Shown: positions 1 through 11,262 of the stretch, in pieces | Layout of the letters: the number at the start of each line of letters is the position of its first letter | Numbering within the stretch: position 1 is the stretch's first letter | Source: Spirometra erinaceieuropaei | Lineage: Eukaryota > Platyhelminthes > Cestoda > Diphyllobothriidea > Diphyllobothriidae | Direction of reading: 5' to 3' | Assembly (NCBI GenBank): GCA_902702965.1 | Contig: CACRXP010000029.1 | Location: 1,053,928 to 1,117,927 of the forward strand | DNA: 64,000 nucleotides | Program-made: the position numbers and the translations under genes | Notes under the pieces: model-generated | What the model was told of the DNA's origin: nothing | The model's database searches: none | What the model saw: only the letters and a program-made list of their open reading frames with translations

Positions 1-786
1 ATGCTCACATGATGCAGGTTAAATTGAGTCGGAGAACATGCGTTTCTTCAAAACTACTACGCATGATGAACTGTTTCGCATTTTACCCAGAAAAACCGCC
101 TGAATACATATGATTGTTATCATGGGGATAATTCAAGGATTTTGACTACAAAGCCTAGTTGTTACGTTTCGAACAGATCCCCTTTCACTTTGAGTCGAAA
201 AATGCCAGTAAATATTGCTAGTCCTCTTACGGATGGCACCGGTCGATCAACTCAAGCATACGACAAAATATGAGCACTTGGCTCTGCTAGGGAGCTCCAG
301 GTTAGGTCGCAGCTGGAGAGTGCGTAACAAGACTCCTGTCGGAGTTTGCTGGGCACGCCAAAGTAGTCCCATTTACGTCAGTGAGACTTATCGGTTGTTG
401 ATTTCATTGGCCGCCTAAACTTTGAAGCTGTTAGCTGTTTACTACTCACATTAACAAGCAGCACCACACAACGAAATCTTGTCGAAAGTTTGGATGGGAT
501 ATCCGGGTTGGATGGAGTTTTGCCGTCGTCCATGTGGGTTCCACATCTGAGCCTCAGGGTCGAGGGGAGTGACTGTATTCCATACCGTGACCTCGATCGA
601 CTGATGAACCCCGCTATAATTTGACACTGACTAGTCCTGATCGTAACCAGCAGACGGCGTACCCGCATAGTAATGGCGGAGCGGTTGATCAACCATCGCA
701 GTCCTTGCGTACATCTGACATAAGACGAAGAATGTGTCATTAATTTCTCGGCATTTCCTGGGTTCTGGCACCTGCCGTGTTTGGTC
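1..786. other. Intergenic, nothing recognised
   Basis: I see no conserved protein, RNA or repeat signature here. Short open frames on both strands have no recognisable motif and no splice context. Confidence 0.4.
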
Positions 787-1235
787 TGTTTTCAGTCAGA
801 TGTGGTTATGTAGTCCCATCTGAAGTAAATAAACCCCAACCACCTGTGATACGAAACCCGTGGGAATAGGGGATTTTACAGGTGGGGTTGGGGAATGCAC
901 AGGCGACGAGGTCAAGTAGTTGTATGCAAGAGGAAAGCTCTTAAGAATGCGCAGTTTTACATTGAGTAGTTTAGAAATAGTTGCCTTAACCCCTAACCCT
1001 CATCCCCAACCAAAACCCCTAACCCCAACGCTAACAGTGTTGTGTCCATTGGGAAGTTCAATGCCCTAGCGGTCAGACGTGGTTATGTAGTCCTACCTGA
1101 AGTAAATAAACTCCAACCACCTGCGATGCGAAACCGGTCGTAGTGGGAGCCGGGAAACGCACAGGTAAAGTAGTTGTATGCAGAAAAAGCTATTAGGAAC
1201 GTGCGGTTGTACTTTGAGTGATTGAAAAATAATTG
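787..1235. repeat. Tandem pair of a ~200-bp unit around a CCCTAA-like tract
   Basis: A unit beginning with 'tggttatgtagtcc' and continuing through 'gaagtaaataaa', 'caaccacctg', 'acgcacagg' and 'tagttgtatgca' occurs at about 794-985 and again, diverged, at about 1079-1235. A degenerate telomere-like stretch (taacccctaaccct and variants, about 988-1035) lies between them. The same 'acataaccacatctga' piece, inverted, sits beside another CCCTAA-like tract near 22.4 kb, so this is a dispersed repeat associated with such tracts. No coding capacity was seen. Confidence 0.6.
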
Positions 1236-2119
1236 TTCGTCTCCACTGAATTTACCTTGAAAGTGGGAAACGCGACAGAATTGGCGTTGTCAAGAGGTGG
1301 GTGTCTCGTGAAGAGACCAGTCATCCATTTTGGGAAAATAAGAACATACGGAAAGTGCCCTTGTCAATTTCAGGCAGACCTATCTTTGCTGGTCCACAGT
1401 TCGGCCAGCCGGTGACTGAGTGAAATCGTTGTGTTTATGCGAGCTCACGGAATTGCCCACTTCCCAATCGAAATGACATTCTGGAGACCATCATTGAGTC
1501 TAAGTGTAGACTTTGGTACTCGATTCACCGGGGCAGATCTTCAAGAGGTTGGAAGCCACATTTGTCGCTCAAGCTCCTCGAACTACGGTCCACAGAACGG
1601 GTCCTCATATGCACTGAAAGCTAGCAGAGGGTAAAATGTGCATTTCTTACTTTTTTATCAGTCACACAAACGCACACACACACAGTAACCCTGATCTGCA
1701 CACAAGCCAGATTGTTACACACAGTTGTCAGTGTGGTACATTTGTCATAGCACGTACCTGGCATCTGAGCTAACAGAGATTATAAGGCAGTCTGTGTCGG
1801 CTCATCATTTAAATAGTTCTCGTGTGTCAACTGACGAACCAGAGCTTGCGAATGAAAAAGAATGTTCAGGAAGTTGTAACGTGATAAAAGTTATCGATTT
1901 TTCGTCTCTTCTAACAGCCTTTCATCATGTGCAACCTTAGATAAGTAATCAAGCGTGGTGTTGGGGCTTCCGTTGGCCTTCTTCATCTAAACTGAGCAGG
2001 TGATAGGGGAAGTCAGAGGATCGAAGGAGTACCGTGGGGTATTGTCCTTCAGTCCGAGATATAAAAATGTGCTTATGCGTTGTAGTTTTCGTTCTTTACA
2101 ACAACAAATGCTGTTGCTG
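1236..2119. other. Intergenic with a short CA run
   Basis: Contains a short CA-rich microsatellite (about 1664-1684). No gene or element was recognised. Confidence 0.4.
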
Positions 2120-2396
2120 CCGACATTCACGTGATGAAATTGCAGCAATTAACGACTCGAATGTCGGCCATCCGGCAATTAGCACACCACATGCGACGAT
2201 CCCTGATGAAGGGGGGGAGCCGTGAATGTTCATATGTATGCGGTAGCATGACTACTGCATCCGTTAAATACTGCAGCCCCTTGTGCATGAAGCACCCGTA
2301 TCTGCTTTTGTCTCTGATGATGGGTTCGAGCAGGAATCCGAAACGTCAGGCTAATCAAGCTCTTATCCCAGCGATCGTGGCTCCTTCTTCAAAGGT
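2120..2396 (+). mobile_element. Penelope-like element, 3' end fragment
   Basis: This 277-bp piece matches the 3' end of the longer Penelope-like copies at 15.3-15.57 kb and 27.5-27.77 kb. It runs from 'gtgatgaaattgcagcaatt' through the hammerhead-like motif to 'ctccttcttcaaag'. The reverse transcriptase and endonuclease are absent, so it is a 5'-truncated insertion or a solo terminal fragment. Confidence 0.8.
2303..2361 (+). ncRNA. Hammerhead ribozyme-like motif (type I layout)
   Basis: Core CTGATGA lies at 2314-2320 and GAAAC directly followed by GTC at 2340-2347. Helix II can form from GGGTTC (2322-2327) and GAATCC (2334-2339). Helix I can form from GTCT before the core and AGGC after the GTC, with an outer GCTTT/(A)AAGC helix interrupted here by one substitution. 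Helix III would be only two base pairs (AC/GT) with no loop, so a cis-folded monomer looks weak and a dimeric fold is more likely. Hammerheads are established in Penelope-like elements. Activity is not shown by sequence alone. Confidence 0.6.
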
Positions 2397-2464
2397 TATT
2401 ATCTTCCCAAATAATCTTACTTATTTTCAATTAAATTTCTTGGGATGCCTGTATTCCAGCATAG

Positions 2465-2490
2465 ATATATATATATATATATATATATAT
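2465..2490. repeat. (TA)n microsatellite
   Basis: Thirteen or so uninterrupted TA dinucleotides. Confidence 0.95.
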
Positions 2491-2499
2491 CTTTTTCTA

Positions 2500-2753
2500 C
2501 GGCAGTATCCTTGATTAAGATTTTTGATCCAAAGACATTGACTCAATAGGGAGGAGAGCCGGCAAAAACAGGGGAGTCTGGAATAGGAATTTTTGGCACA
2601 TTAGCTGTTGTGGGCTAGTCTTACCCAGTCTCATTATTCTCAAACCCAGCCATTATGGTGATGCCCTATATACCCTCAACACAGTGATCGTTCCCTCAAC
2701 GTAGTCGATGTTGGTCAAAAACGAATACGTATTAAGTTAAATAACCTTGCCGG
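2500..2753 (-). repeat. Possible decayed SINE remnant
   Basis: The stretch around 2563-2650 resembles the tail half of the tRNA-derived SINE in reverse ('caggggagtctggaat', then 'cattagctgttgtgggc'). It is too diverged to be certain and no tRNA-like head was found. Confidence 0.3.
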
Positions 2754-2758
2754 GACTG

Positions 2759-3131
2759 TGTTATGACCCGCCTGGTACGTGAAATCCTGTGGAGCGTATG
2801 CGCACTCGACCCTTATCCCCAATACCAACGCGGCAGAGAAGGAGAACGCGACCGGCCACGAAACTGTGTAGTAGGAAAATGCAAGTCAAAATGAACCGGA
2901 AGTAACGCGTATTTATAACGCCTTATGGTGCTCCGCCGGCGGTCGGCCCAATGCCCTTCGGGAAGAACATTCGAGATGAGCCGGTCGATAATTCGATGCT
3001 GATCGATCAGGCCCGAGAGGAAAAGCCAATGGAGAGGCGCCACGAGTAATATGACATCGCAGTGGAGAAAACGCACGTGGCCTCCTGTGATTGGCTGGCT
3101 CTTGTTTTTGGGAGTGTAGGCACTCCCAACA
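2759..3131 (-). repeat. 3' LTR of the gypsy element
   Basis: 373 bp, TG...CA ends. A TATAAATA box on the minus strand corresponds to plus 2910-2917. A short inverted repeat (gggagtg/cactccc) marks its end. Confidence 0.95.
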
Positions 3132-3141
3132 CCTCCCCTCC
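3132..3141 (-). promoter_or_regulatory. Polypurine tract
   Basis: GGAGGGGAGG on the minus strand, directly abutting the 3' LTR. This is where plus-strand DNA synthesis would be primed. Confidence 0.75.
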
Positions 3142-3148
3142 AAGTAGG

Positions 3149-4440
3149 TCAGTACCGCTTCTGGCGTGGATTGACCTGTATCAGACGTGTTGATCGGCGC
3201 ACGCGGTTGGTCCGGCGTCTTAGTCGTGGTTTAATGCCTGGAGATACGGGAGCGGTAACTGATACCGAAGATGGTATATCCGAAGGGGGCGCAGAAGTGG
3301 GTTCGGGAACCGACTGATCTGCCGGAATGGCGAAGGTATCCAGTAGGATGTCGAGAGAGAGTGACGGCGCCGAATCGAGCCCAGTTGTGTTACTGCAATG
3401 TCGCCGTCGGATCTGGTTGTGGTGGCGAACCCAGATGTCATCACCAACGTCGACGTCAAACAACATACTGCCTCTGTGCGATACTACGGTTGCTTCAATC
3501 CAGTCTGGGAACCCCGCTCGATAATCATGAACGAAGACAGGTGTTCTGATGGAGAGCTTGCTGCGAGAAACTGGAGGAGTCTGCGCGGGCTGCGCACCGG
3601 GAGGGATGAGGGCATGAAACGTTGTATGCAGTTTTCGGCCCATCAACGCTTCGGCAGGAGAAACGCCACCAAGGGACGCCGGGTTCGGTGTCGTCCTGTA
3701 GGAAAACAGGAACGCCTGGACTATCTCGTCCGTGGTCCCCTCCCCACAAGCTTTCAGGAGGGCTCTCTTAAACGTGTCGACAAAACGCTCCGCCTGACCG
3801 TTAGACTGAAGATGGTAGGGGGGGGGAGGAGCGAAGATGCTGGATGTTGTGCTGGCGGAAGAAATCTTTAAACGTCGACGAGATAAACTGAGAACCATTA
3901 TTTGAAACCAGGACTTCTGGTAAGCCATGCTGGCTAAAGATGCGTCGTAGGAAGGCTATAGTGGCAGATGCGGTTGCTGGATTCAGCGGAGCAATCTCGG
4001 GCCATTTCGAGTAGGCGTCAACCAAGATTAGGTAGGAGACTCCGTTAAGTGGGCCAGCGAAGTCGATATGCACGCGTGACCAAGGCCTCTCCGGTGGTTG
4101 CCAGGGTATTGGAGGTTGACGAGGCGGCAACTTGGCAGCTTGCTGACATCGAAAACAGCGTCGAACCAGGTCGTCGATGTCGCCGTCGATACCCGGCCAG
4201 TAGGCAAAACTGTGAGCAATAGACTTCATTCGGCTGGCACCAGGATGAGCCGCATGGAACTGGCGTAGTACAGTGGGTCGGAGGGAAGATGGGATCACCA
4301 CACGGTCTGCAAACATGAGGCAGGAGTCAACCACAGATAGCGATGATCGGCGGAGGAAGAGCTGGCGAAGATCGCCAGCGAGAGCAGTGGTTGGCCAGTA
4401 GGTCTGCACGTAGGTGATGGCCTGGCGGAGGACAGGATCC
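3149..4440 (-). pseudogene. pol: integrase, frameshifted and catalytically altered
   Basis: Picks up after the frame break near 4440. The N-terminal HHCC zinc region (H..H about 4215-4260, CFRCQQ about 4140) is followed by the core with HIDFAGP. The second catalytic position reads SNNGSQF, where the family has SDNG, so the Asp is Asn (codon AAT at about 3897-3902). The third acidic residue lies in GQAERFVDTF (about 3790). Between the second and third residues the frame changes again at an eight- or nine-base G run (about 3827-3835). The rest, with a GPY/F-like C-terminal region and an Arg-rich tail, ends at 3149. Integration by this copy's own enzyme is not expected. Confidence 0.88.
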
Positions 4441-6245
4441 TGTTCAGTATCACGTCGGATGTCCGCGGCAGTGACAGGGATACCTCTATGGCGCCTGATA
4501 GCTGACGGCGCACACCGTCCTCAATCGAAATAGCTGCAATCACGGTATCTTCCTCCGGTTCCTGCTGATTGCTGATGAGGCGAGAAAGGGCGTCAGCCTG
4601 ACCAAAGTCTATGGTACGACAGTAGCGAATGTCGAAATCGTAGCCAAGAAGGATGGTTGCCCATCGCTGAAGTCGGCTGGCTGAGTAGACGGGAATGCCC
4701 TTCTTCGAACCGAAGATTGACAGCAATGGTTTGTGATCCGTCAACAACGTGAAGTGGCGACCGTACAACAGTTTGTGAAATTTCTTGACAGCAAACACGA
4801 GGGCTAGAGCCTCTTTCTCTATTTGCCCATAGTTCTTCTCCGCAGGGGTTAGCGTGCGAGATGCATGCATGATCGCCTTTTCAGACCCATCCGGAAAAGT
4901 ATGTGAGATGACGGCACCAACTCCGTGGTTGGAAGCATCTGCAGCAACAACGATCGGCAGCGTCGGGTCGTAGTGCGTGAGCAACAGGTCTGAACTCAGC
5001 ATCGACTTTAGCTTGGCGAAGGCCTTTTCACAGTCGGGGGACCAGCACCAAGGAGCATCCTTCTGCAACAGACGGTTGAGTGGGGCCCGTAAGTCATGCA
5101 GCGATGGTAGGAAGGCGCTATAGTAGCTGATCAGGCCAAGGAACGAACGAAGTTGCGATACATTCTTGGGGGCAGGCATCCGTTGGATGGCCCGAATGTT
5201 TTCAGGATCTGGATGGCGACCATTGGCGTCAAAAACGAATCCAAGGTACTTGATGGAGTCGAGGAAGAATTGGCACTTGTCGGCCCGTAGGCGAAAGCCA
5301 TATTCCTGCACGCGTTCGAGTACTGCGCACACTCGGTCTTGCAGCTCGGCGGGGGAGCGACCCACGATGATGATGTCGTCCAGGTACCCAGCTGTGCCAG
5401 GGATGCCGGAGAGCATTGCGTTCATCGTTTGTTGGAATAGGGCCGGAGCGGTCTTGACACCAAAGGGCAACCTGGTGTATTGGAACAGACCGCGGTGGGT
5501 ATTGATGGTCAACAATTCGCGCGACTCTGGGGCGACCTCGATCTGCAGATACGCATCAGCAAGATCCAACTTGGCAAAGCAAGTGCTACCATTCAGCAGG
5601 GTGAAAAGATCAGCCGGAACCGGTAATGGATAGCAGTTCGGCGTCAGCGCGGCATTGAGACCGGTGGAGAAGTCAGCACAAATGCGGACCGAGCCATTGG
5701 GCTTCTTAACCACAACGATTGGAGCGGCCCAGGCGGAGTAGGATACAGGAACCAGAACTCCCAGTTCCTCTAGACGTTTCAGTTCAGCCTCGACAAGTGG
5801 TAGGGCTGCACATGGGACTGGTCGCTTTAGACGGAAGACTGGTTGACTTCCAGGAGACAGATGTAGCACGGCTTGAGTGTATGTGCAACGACCCAGGCCG
5901 TCTTGGAACACTGGAGCAAAGCGTTGGAGAATGTCCTTGGCTTGGTCTGCAAGCACAGCGGGAATCTGCACCTGACTGCAAACAACGCGGAGCGGCATAT
6001 CGGCCAACCCAAGTTGTTCAATCCAGTCGAGACCAAGTAGGTTTAGATCAGACTTGGTGATGTAGCAGATCGCAGTGATGCTGGTACCGCGGAACGACAC
6101 ACAGTATTGCAGCTGCCCAATTAGCTGTACGAAACCACCGCACGCGCTTGTGGCGGACTGGGAAGTCGGCTGCATCGTGGGACTGCCAAGGGACTGCCAG
6201 AGTCTCTCGGAGATGATGGTGATATCTGCGGCAGTGTCCAACTGT
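4440..6245 (-). pseudogene. pol: pol: protease, reverse transcriptase, RNase H
   Basis: The aspartic protease motif DTAADITII opens the frame at about 6240. The reverse transcriptase follows with [13 protein letters not shown] and the catalytic YLDDIIIVG (about 5365-5395). RNase H follows with [36 protein letters not shown] and the closing ADALSRL. These domains are uninterrupted and look catalytically complete. Near 4440 one base appears to be missing, so the frame leaves pol and the integrase continues in the next frame. I therefore treat the pol unit as broken. Confidence 0.9.
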
Positions 6246-6249
6246 AGAC

Positions 6250-7317
6250 GAACTGCATGAGCAAGACATCAACAAATTTTCTACGACCACACGCATTGAG
6301 CTGGAAAGCGGCCAAGAGACTCAGAGAATTACCAACGGACTGGGGTCTGGGCTTGCGTTTTGGCCGGAAACGGTGCCTGGAATTAGGAGTGGCTGGGGCT
6401 GGCTTGCCTCCAGAAGCTGGTACTGATTTGCAGAACCCATCACGGTGTCCCACCTGATTACAGCTTTGGCAGCGATGCTGGCGGAAAGTGCAATCCCGGT
6501 GGAAATGCCACGCGCCACAGTGCCGACAAGGAGATGGCGGAGATCTCGACTTGGACACTTGCTTGGACCGTGTAACAGGATGCGGTTTGGTCGATGTGAC
6601 CGTATGGACTGAGAAAGATGAGGCCGGGTTCTGAATCATTGCAGAGTCGTGCTTGAGATTGATCAGCGTTTGGCACTCTGCTGCCAGCTCTTGGAGTGTG
6701 GTGGAGTTGTTCTGCTGCACTTTGGACAGGAGACGTGTCCGGATATCAGCATCCTTGGGGGACTGGAGGCCGCAGATAAATATAAGGCATTTAAACTGGT
6801 CTTCAGTGAGAGAACAGAGTTGGAAACGCCCACACTCACGATTAACAATGCCCGCATATGGGATGAAATCATCGGAATCTCGTTTGCACAGTTGCAGACA
6901 CTGAAATCGAGTGTTGAAGAGGGATGATTGCTCACCAAAAATCTGCGACAACGTCTCAACCGTGTCCTTGAAAGCGACCTCTCGGGGATTCTTGGGGAGG
7001 ATGAAGTTTGCATAACGCTCGTGTTCAACCGCACCCAGTTTGCGAAGAAGGAGTCGAGCCTTCCATGCATCGTCCTGGGCAGCCAGATCGACAGAGAACA
7101 AGTCCTCGTATCGCTTGTACCAGGAATCAAAGGTGATATGGGCCTGTGGGTCATACAGGAATTCAGTGATGCTGCCGGCAATGTGATCAACAGATTGTGA
7201 ACCCCAAGCCGCGCTTGATTGGCCCATGGATGAACTGGATAGCTTGACGGTCAGAGCCTCCATCAGCTTCAGCTGCTGCTGCAACATCTGCTTCAAGTCT
7301 GCGTACTCGTCAGCCAT
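6250..7317 (-). CDS. gag: gag (nucleocapsid) of the gypsy element
   Basis: The ATG at 7317 lies about 30 bases inside the 5' LTR and starts with [15 protein letters not shown]. The roughly 355-residue product has a helical N-terminal capsid-like region, then a basic linker, then two zinc knuckles. The second is canonical C-x2-C-x4-H-x4-C ([14 protein letters not shown]) and the first is a variant ([13 protein letters not shown]). Gag would form the particle and bind the RNA. Its frame runs on past 6250 into sequence that codes for protease in another frame, so pol is reached by a frame change. Whether that is programmed frameshifting or a small deletion cannot be told from one copy. Confidence 0.85.
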
Positions 7318-7345
7318 TGTAGTTGAAAAACCTACGTCGCCAATT

Positions 7346-7721
7346 TGTTATGACCCGCCTGGTACGTGAAATCCTGTGGAGCGTATGCGCACTCGACCCT
7401 TATCCCCAATACCAACGCGGCAGAGAAGGAGAACGCGACCGGCCACGAAACTGTGTAGTAGGAAAATGCAAGTCAAAATGAACCGGAAGTAACGCTTATT
7501 TATAACGCCTTATGGTGCTTCGCCGGCGTTCGGCCCAATGCCCTTCGGGAAGAACATTCGAGACGAGCCGGTCGATAATCCGAATATGCTGATCGATAAG
7601 GCCCGAGAAGAAAAGCCAATGGAGAGGCGCCACGAGTAATATGACATCGCAGTGGAGAAAACGCACGTGGCCTCCCGTGATTGGCTGGCTCTTGTTTTTG
7701 GGAGTGTAGGCACTCCCAACA
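7346..7721 (-). repeat. 5' LTR of the gypsy element
   Basis: 376 bp, TG...CA ends, nearly identical to the other LTR. This copy is upstream of gag and would drive transcription. Confidence 0.95.
7497..7504 (-). promoter_or_regulatory. TATA box in the 5' LTR
   Basis: TATAAATA on the minus strand, in the LTR that precedes gag. The same box is kept in the other LTR (2910-2917). Confidence 0.6.
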
Positions 7722-7726
7722 GACTG

Positions 7727-9493
7727 ATAAATGCATATTTTTTCGGCGCAGGACATCGGCAACCGTCAGACTTGTGGTCCCTCTCTCCCGGGGCCTTGCC
7801 CCAATTCCCGGGGCAATTAGGGGTAGTGTTACGCTTAGGGGTAGGACCAAGGATAAGATAAGTGCTACGGCTAAGGAAGGGCTTGTGTTTGGATAAGGAA
7901 ATATTTATCCCCCCCCCCCCCGGTAGAATTTATAGCCAGGCCACATGCATTACCGGGGAGGACTTCCAAATCCATGTCTTACCAATAGTATTAACCGATT
8001 CTAATTTTCCTCATTTTAACTTTCCTCAAGGTGCTGCAGGAAAGGTGGTCAAACTGGACTGGAAAAAAAACCCAGAAAATGAAATGTGAACGAGGTGTGA
8101 CATCAACAGGTAACATGCTCTTTTCGCAGCAAAAACACTCAGTTTCTTCGTAGAATCGTGAGGCTTAACGAGGCACGGATCCTCTACAGCAGTCGACTGT
8201 CATCGCGCCCGTTTATTGATCACAGTCGGCATCATTAAACAAAAGGACTCGAATCTAGGCGAAGCCATCAGTGAGGGGAAGTGTTGTTATGAAGTTCACG
8301 ATATATTTAGAAGACCGCTCACTTATCCATTATCATTGTTCAAATAACTCCACAACTTATGCTGAGCCCTCTATGATTAGACTAGCAAAAACCAACTTCG
8401 CATAGTTCCTCGACCTTTAAAATCAAAGTAAACGCTGGCTGGTAAGGGTAGGTAGTGGATCGTGCCGTACGTGATTGATGGTAATGGGAGTTTCACGCGT
8501 GGGACAGCATAGCAGACAGTATGCTAACGAAATGGAAACGGCACCGGAATTATTTGGATTTCTGATGAAACTCTTATCGTACGCTTTCTTATGGCAACGG
8601 AAATGAGCGCGTTAATTAAAAAGTAGCGAAAGAGCAAATTTTCAAAAAATAACGGATTTTGAATAATGGTTTGAGGTCATACGAAGTGATTATTGTTGAC
8701 CGTGTAATGCCTGCGACGGCCTGCAAATGCCAAGATAAAACCCTATATGACACAATCCACGGTCTACTGGCAGTTAACTAAGGTCCATCACTCGCCTGCT
8801 AAATAAGTACATTTACATCTCGTTCGAATACACTGCGCGGATAGTAAGAGCTTTTGTCTTCGCTAGGACGGTTTTTCTGAACCTGGTTGTGCATTGTTTG
8901 AACTGATGGTTGATAACAGACATTTGTTTTTGTTGTAACTTGTTCCGTGTTTGTAGATGGGGCTCCGACCACAGAACGCCAGTCCACAATTCATTCCTCC
9001 GGCAAATTTAACGTTTCATATTTCCATTTTCATACGTTCATAATTGACAAACGTTGACAAAAACACAAAACTGGGTCCCCCTTTTCATTCCAGTTTATAC
9101 CTGGGTGGTTGTCCTGTAACACTGAACATATGTAGTTAACAGCCAGAAATAACGAACTGTTCCAGAATGTAAACGGGAATTTCCTTCTGATACTTTCTGT
9201 ACTCTGGGGAGAAACTGCTTTAGCGTTTTTAAGGAAAAGGTTGGTTTCCCTCTCTCCGCCCCCCAAATTTCCTTCCTTTGCAAAGAAAAAAGGAACTGAC
9301 TCTATTATGACCGTGCTACAGAAACTCATTATTGTGCCGATAGTTTTTTTGTTTAAAATGAGCTCTGTGGCATGGAAGGCACAAATAAGTTCAAAACACA
9401 TTTTCATAAATACTAGGAAAGTCTGTGACTTTGGTTTTATCGTGATCGCCTTTGGAATTCGGTCTCAGTATATCCGGTGGTTTATCTTCCATT
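7727..9493. other. Intergenic, nothing recognised
   Basis: A C homopolymer (about 7911-7921) is present. No conserved protein, splice-flanked exon or repeat shared with the rest of the window was seen. Confidence 0.4.
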
Positions 9494-9495
9494 TA

Positions 9496-10479
9496 CAGTG
9501 GGTGGGCTAGCTAATGAAAGGCCATCCGAAATTCTGAAATGTCTTTTCGTTTCAAAAAGACTAATTAAGTAGGGTTGTAAAAATAATCATTAGCCGGCAT
9601 AATTCTATAATAATTCAATTAACCTAGGACGCCGGCTTACGAACAAGCGTCTTTTCGACTGCATTTAAAAACCATACTCGGTAAAAAATGACTGCATAAG
9701 TAGCATGCATTTTCTCATTGATTTCAATGCCCTTAAAGATTCAATTATATTTCATGGGAAAACATGCATAAAAATATTCATTATTTTGCTAATTTAATAG
9801 AAAATTACGTCTTCTTTCAATTTTATACTCGAAGGAAGGGTATAATTCGGTTTTAAAACATTTTTAATTGTGAGATTTTTTAATACCGTGAAATGGCCCT
9901 TCCTAAATCTTCATGTCTCTTCATTTACCATTGTGGCTTGTAAAGTTGACAATATGAATCAAATCCACTGCTAAATTTTATGAACCCCATATAGTCCATC
10001 TTAATGCCGTAGAGAAACGTATGCTTTTCAGTACGCAAAAAATATAAGGCTTGTAGTTTGGAAGCCCTGAACGCAAATGTAACGGCAGGTTGGGTTAAAA
10101 ATTATTCGGGAATTGGAAGTTTTATAAAACCAAATTGTACCCTTCCTTCGAGTATAAAATTGAAAGAAGACGTAGCTTTCAACTGCGTCAGCAATATATT
10201 GAATATTGTTATGCATGTTTTCTATAAAATATAATTAAATCTTTAAGGGCATCGAAAATCGATGAAAAAATGCATGCTACTTTTGCAGTAATTTTTTACC
10301 GAGAATGGTTTTTGAATGCAACCGGAAAGAGGTTTCTTCGAAAGCCAGCGTTTGGGGTAACTGAATGATTATAGAATTATGCCGCACGATGATTGGTTTT
10401 ACAACCGTACTTAGTCTTTTGGAAACGAAAAGGCATTTCAGAATTTCAGTTGACATTTCATGAGTTAGCCCACTTACTG
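9496..10479. mobile_element. Palindromic foldback/MITE element, copy 1
   Basis: 984 bp flanked by TA on both sides (9494-9495, 10480-10481). It starts CAGTGGGTGGGCTA and ends TAGCCCACTTACTG. The two halves are imperfect inverted copies of one another over about 400 bp each: 'aattaagtagggttgtaaaa', 'cggcataattctataat', 'catgcattttctc' and 'ttcaattttatactcgaagg' all recur in reverse order and complement. About 150-200 bp of unpaired sequence is left in the centre. TA duplication plus CAGT ends is the Tc1/mariner hallmark. There is no transposase frame, so the copy is non-autonomous. Transcribed, it would fold into a long hairpin. Confidence 0.88.
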
Positions 10480-10481
10480 TA

Positions 10482-11260
10482 ACCCACTTCACTACATGTC
10501 AGCATTAATGTTTTCGATTCACAACTCTCTGCACTGGTCCTGCGTTAACTCCCCCAACCCAACTCGTTTTCAAGCTCCATGGTCCCTTCCCCAAAAGGAC
10601 AGGATAGATGCTTTTGGTAAAGGTCTGCTCTAAATGGGGACCGAGAGTCATGACTTCGGGGTCTGTGCGCTTCGTGACCATCCACGACTTGACTAATCCA
10701 CAGGCTGCCCGCTACTCGTGAGAACGGGCTACTGAAGAGATGGCATCAGGGGGAGAGGGATACTCAAGCGCACTTTGCGCCACTCAATGTTGCCGCGGGA
10801 GTAATATGCGTGGTCTCCTGGGAACTTCTCACATTAGCGACACTCCTCAAGAGGTCATAGTCAACGCCATCGTCAGTCTACCTCACCGACGACTGAGTAA
10901 GCATATCCAGGTTGCCAGTTTGTCGGCGCCTTTTGAAGTCCTATCGTGGCCTGGTTTCTGAGTTGGGTGGTCTGAATTAACTCAGTCTAAACGCAGAACT
11001 TAGTCTCCCTGATTTTTTGTTAGTAAATGCAGCTTAAAAAGAAGGCTTTAGAGATTACCTAACTGTTGTTTCCTCGAATCCTCCTAACCCCAAGGTGCAA
11101 TTCTTTCCCATGTTGGGTTTTTTTAATAAAAGCAGAATTAATCATATCGTCTTGCGGCCTTCGCTAAATGAGACTGAAGCTATTGCCCAGCGTATTCTGC
11201 CTCACATTCGAAGAGCCGGCCTTTCGTGCGGTCGTGACGGCTTTATCTGCAATATGGTCA
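10482..11260. other. Between palindromic elements; unassigned
   Basis: About 780 bp without a clear gene. The last 120 bp (about 11138-11260) read openly as HIVLRPSLNETEAIAQRILP and on to a stop that overlaps the next element. This may be a fossil of a retroelement protein, but the family was not recognised. Confidence 0.3.
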
Positions 11261-11262
11261 TA

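Larger units (their letters stand above)
2759..7721 (-). mobile_element. Ty3/gypsy LTR retrotransposon, full structure, defective
   Basis: About 4.96 kb, read on the minus strand. Two LTRs (7346-7721 upstream, 2759-3131 downstream) begin TG and end CA, and the whole is bracketed by a 5-bp target duplication GACTG (2754-2758 and 7722-7726). Next to the 5' LTR lies a putative primer binding site starting TGGCGACG (about 7332-7342). Next to the 3' LTR lies a polypurine tract, GGAGGGGAGG (3132-3141). Gag is followed by protease, reverse transcriptase, RNase H and integrase, the order diagnostic of Ty3/gypsy. By eye the LTRs differ at about eight sites plus a 3-bp indel, so the insertion is fairly young. 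Even so, the coding region changes frame at about 6250, 4440 and 3830. No envelope gene is present. Confidence 0.95.

Noticed and set aside
2465..2490. CRISPR-like or other regularly spaced array anywhere in the window
   Set aside because: Only simple microsatellites and transposon repeats were found; no regular repeat-spacer pattern, and the sequence is eukaryotic.
2131..2514. Frame ending in a poly Tyr-Ile string
   Set aside because: Translation of the Penelope-like 3' region followed by the TA microsatellite; not a gene.
5166..6060. Plus-strand open frames opposite gypsy pol and gag
   Set aside because: Antisense shadows of the minus-strand retrotransposon; no motifs of their own.
6241..7317. 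Envelope gene or infectious retrovirus
   Set aside because: Nothing between integrase and the 3' LTR (3132-3148) could encode an envelope; the element is a plain Ty3/gypsy retrotransposon.
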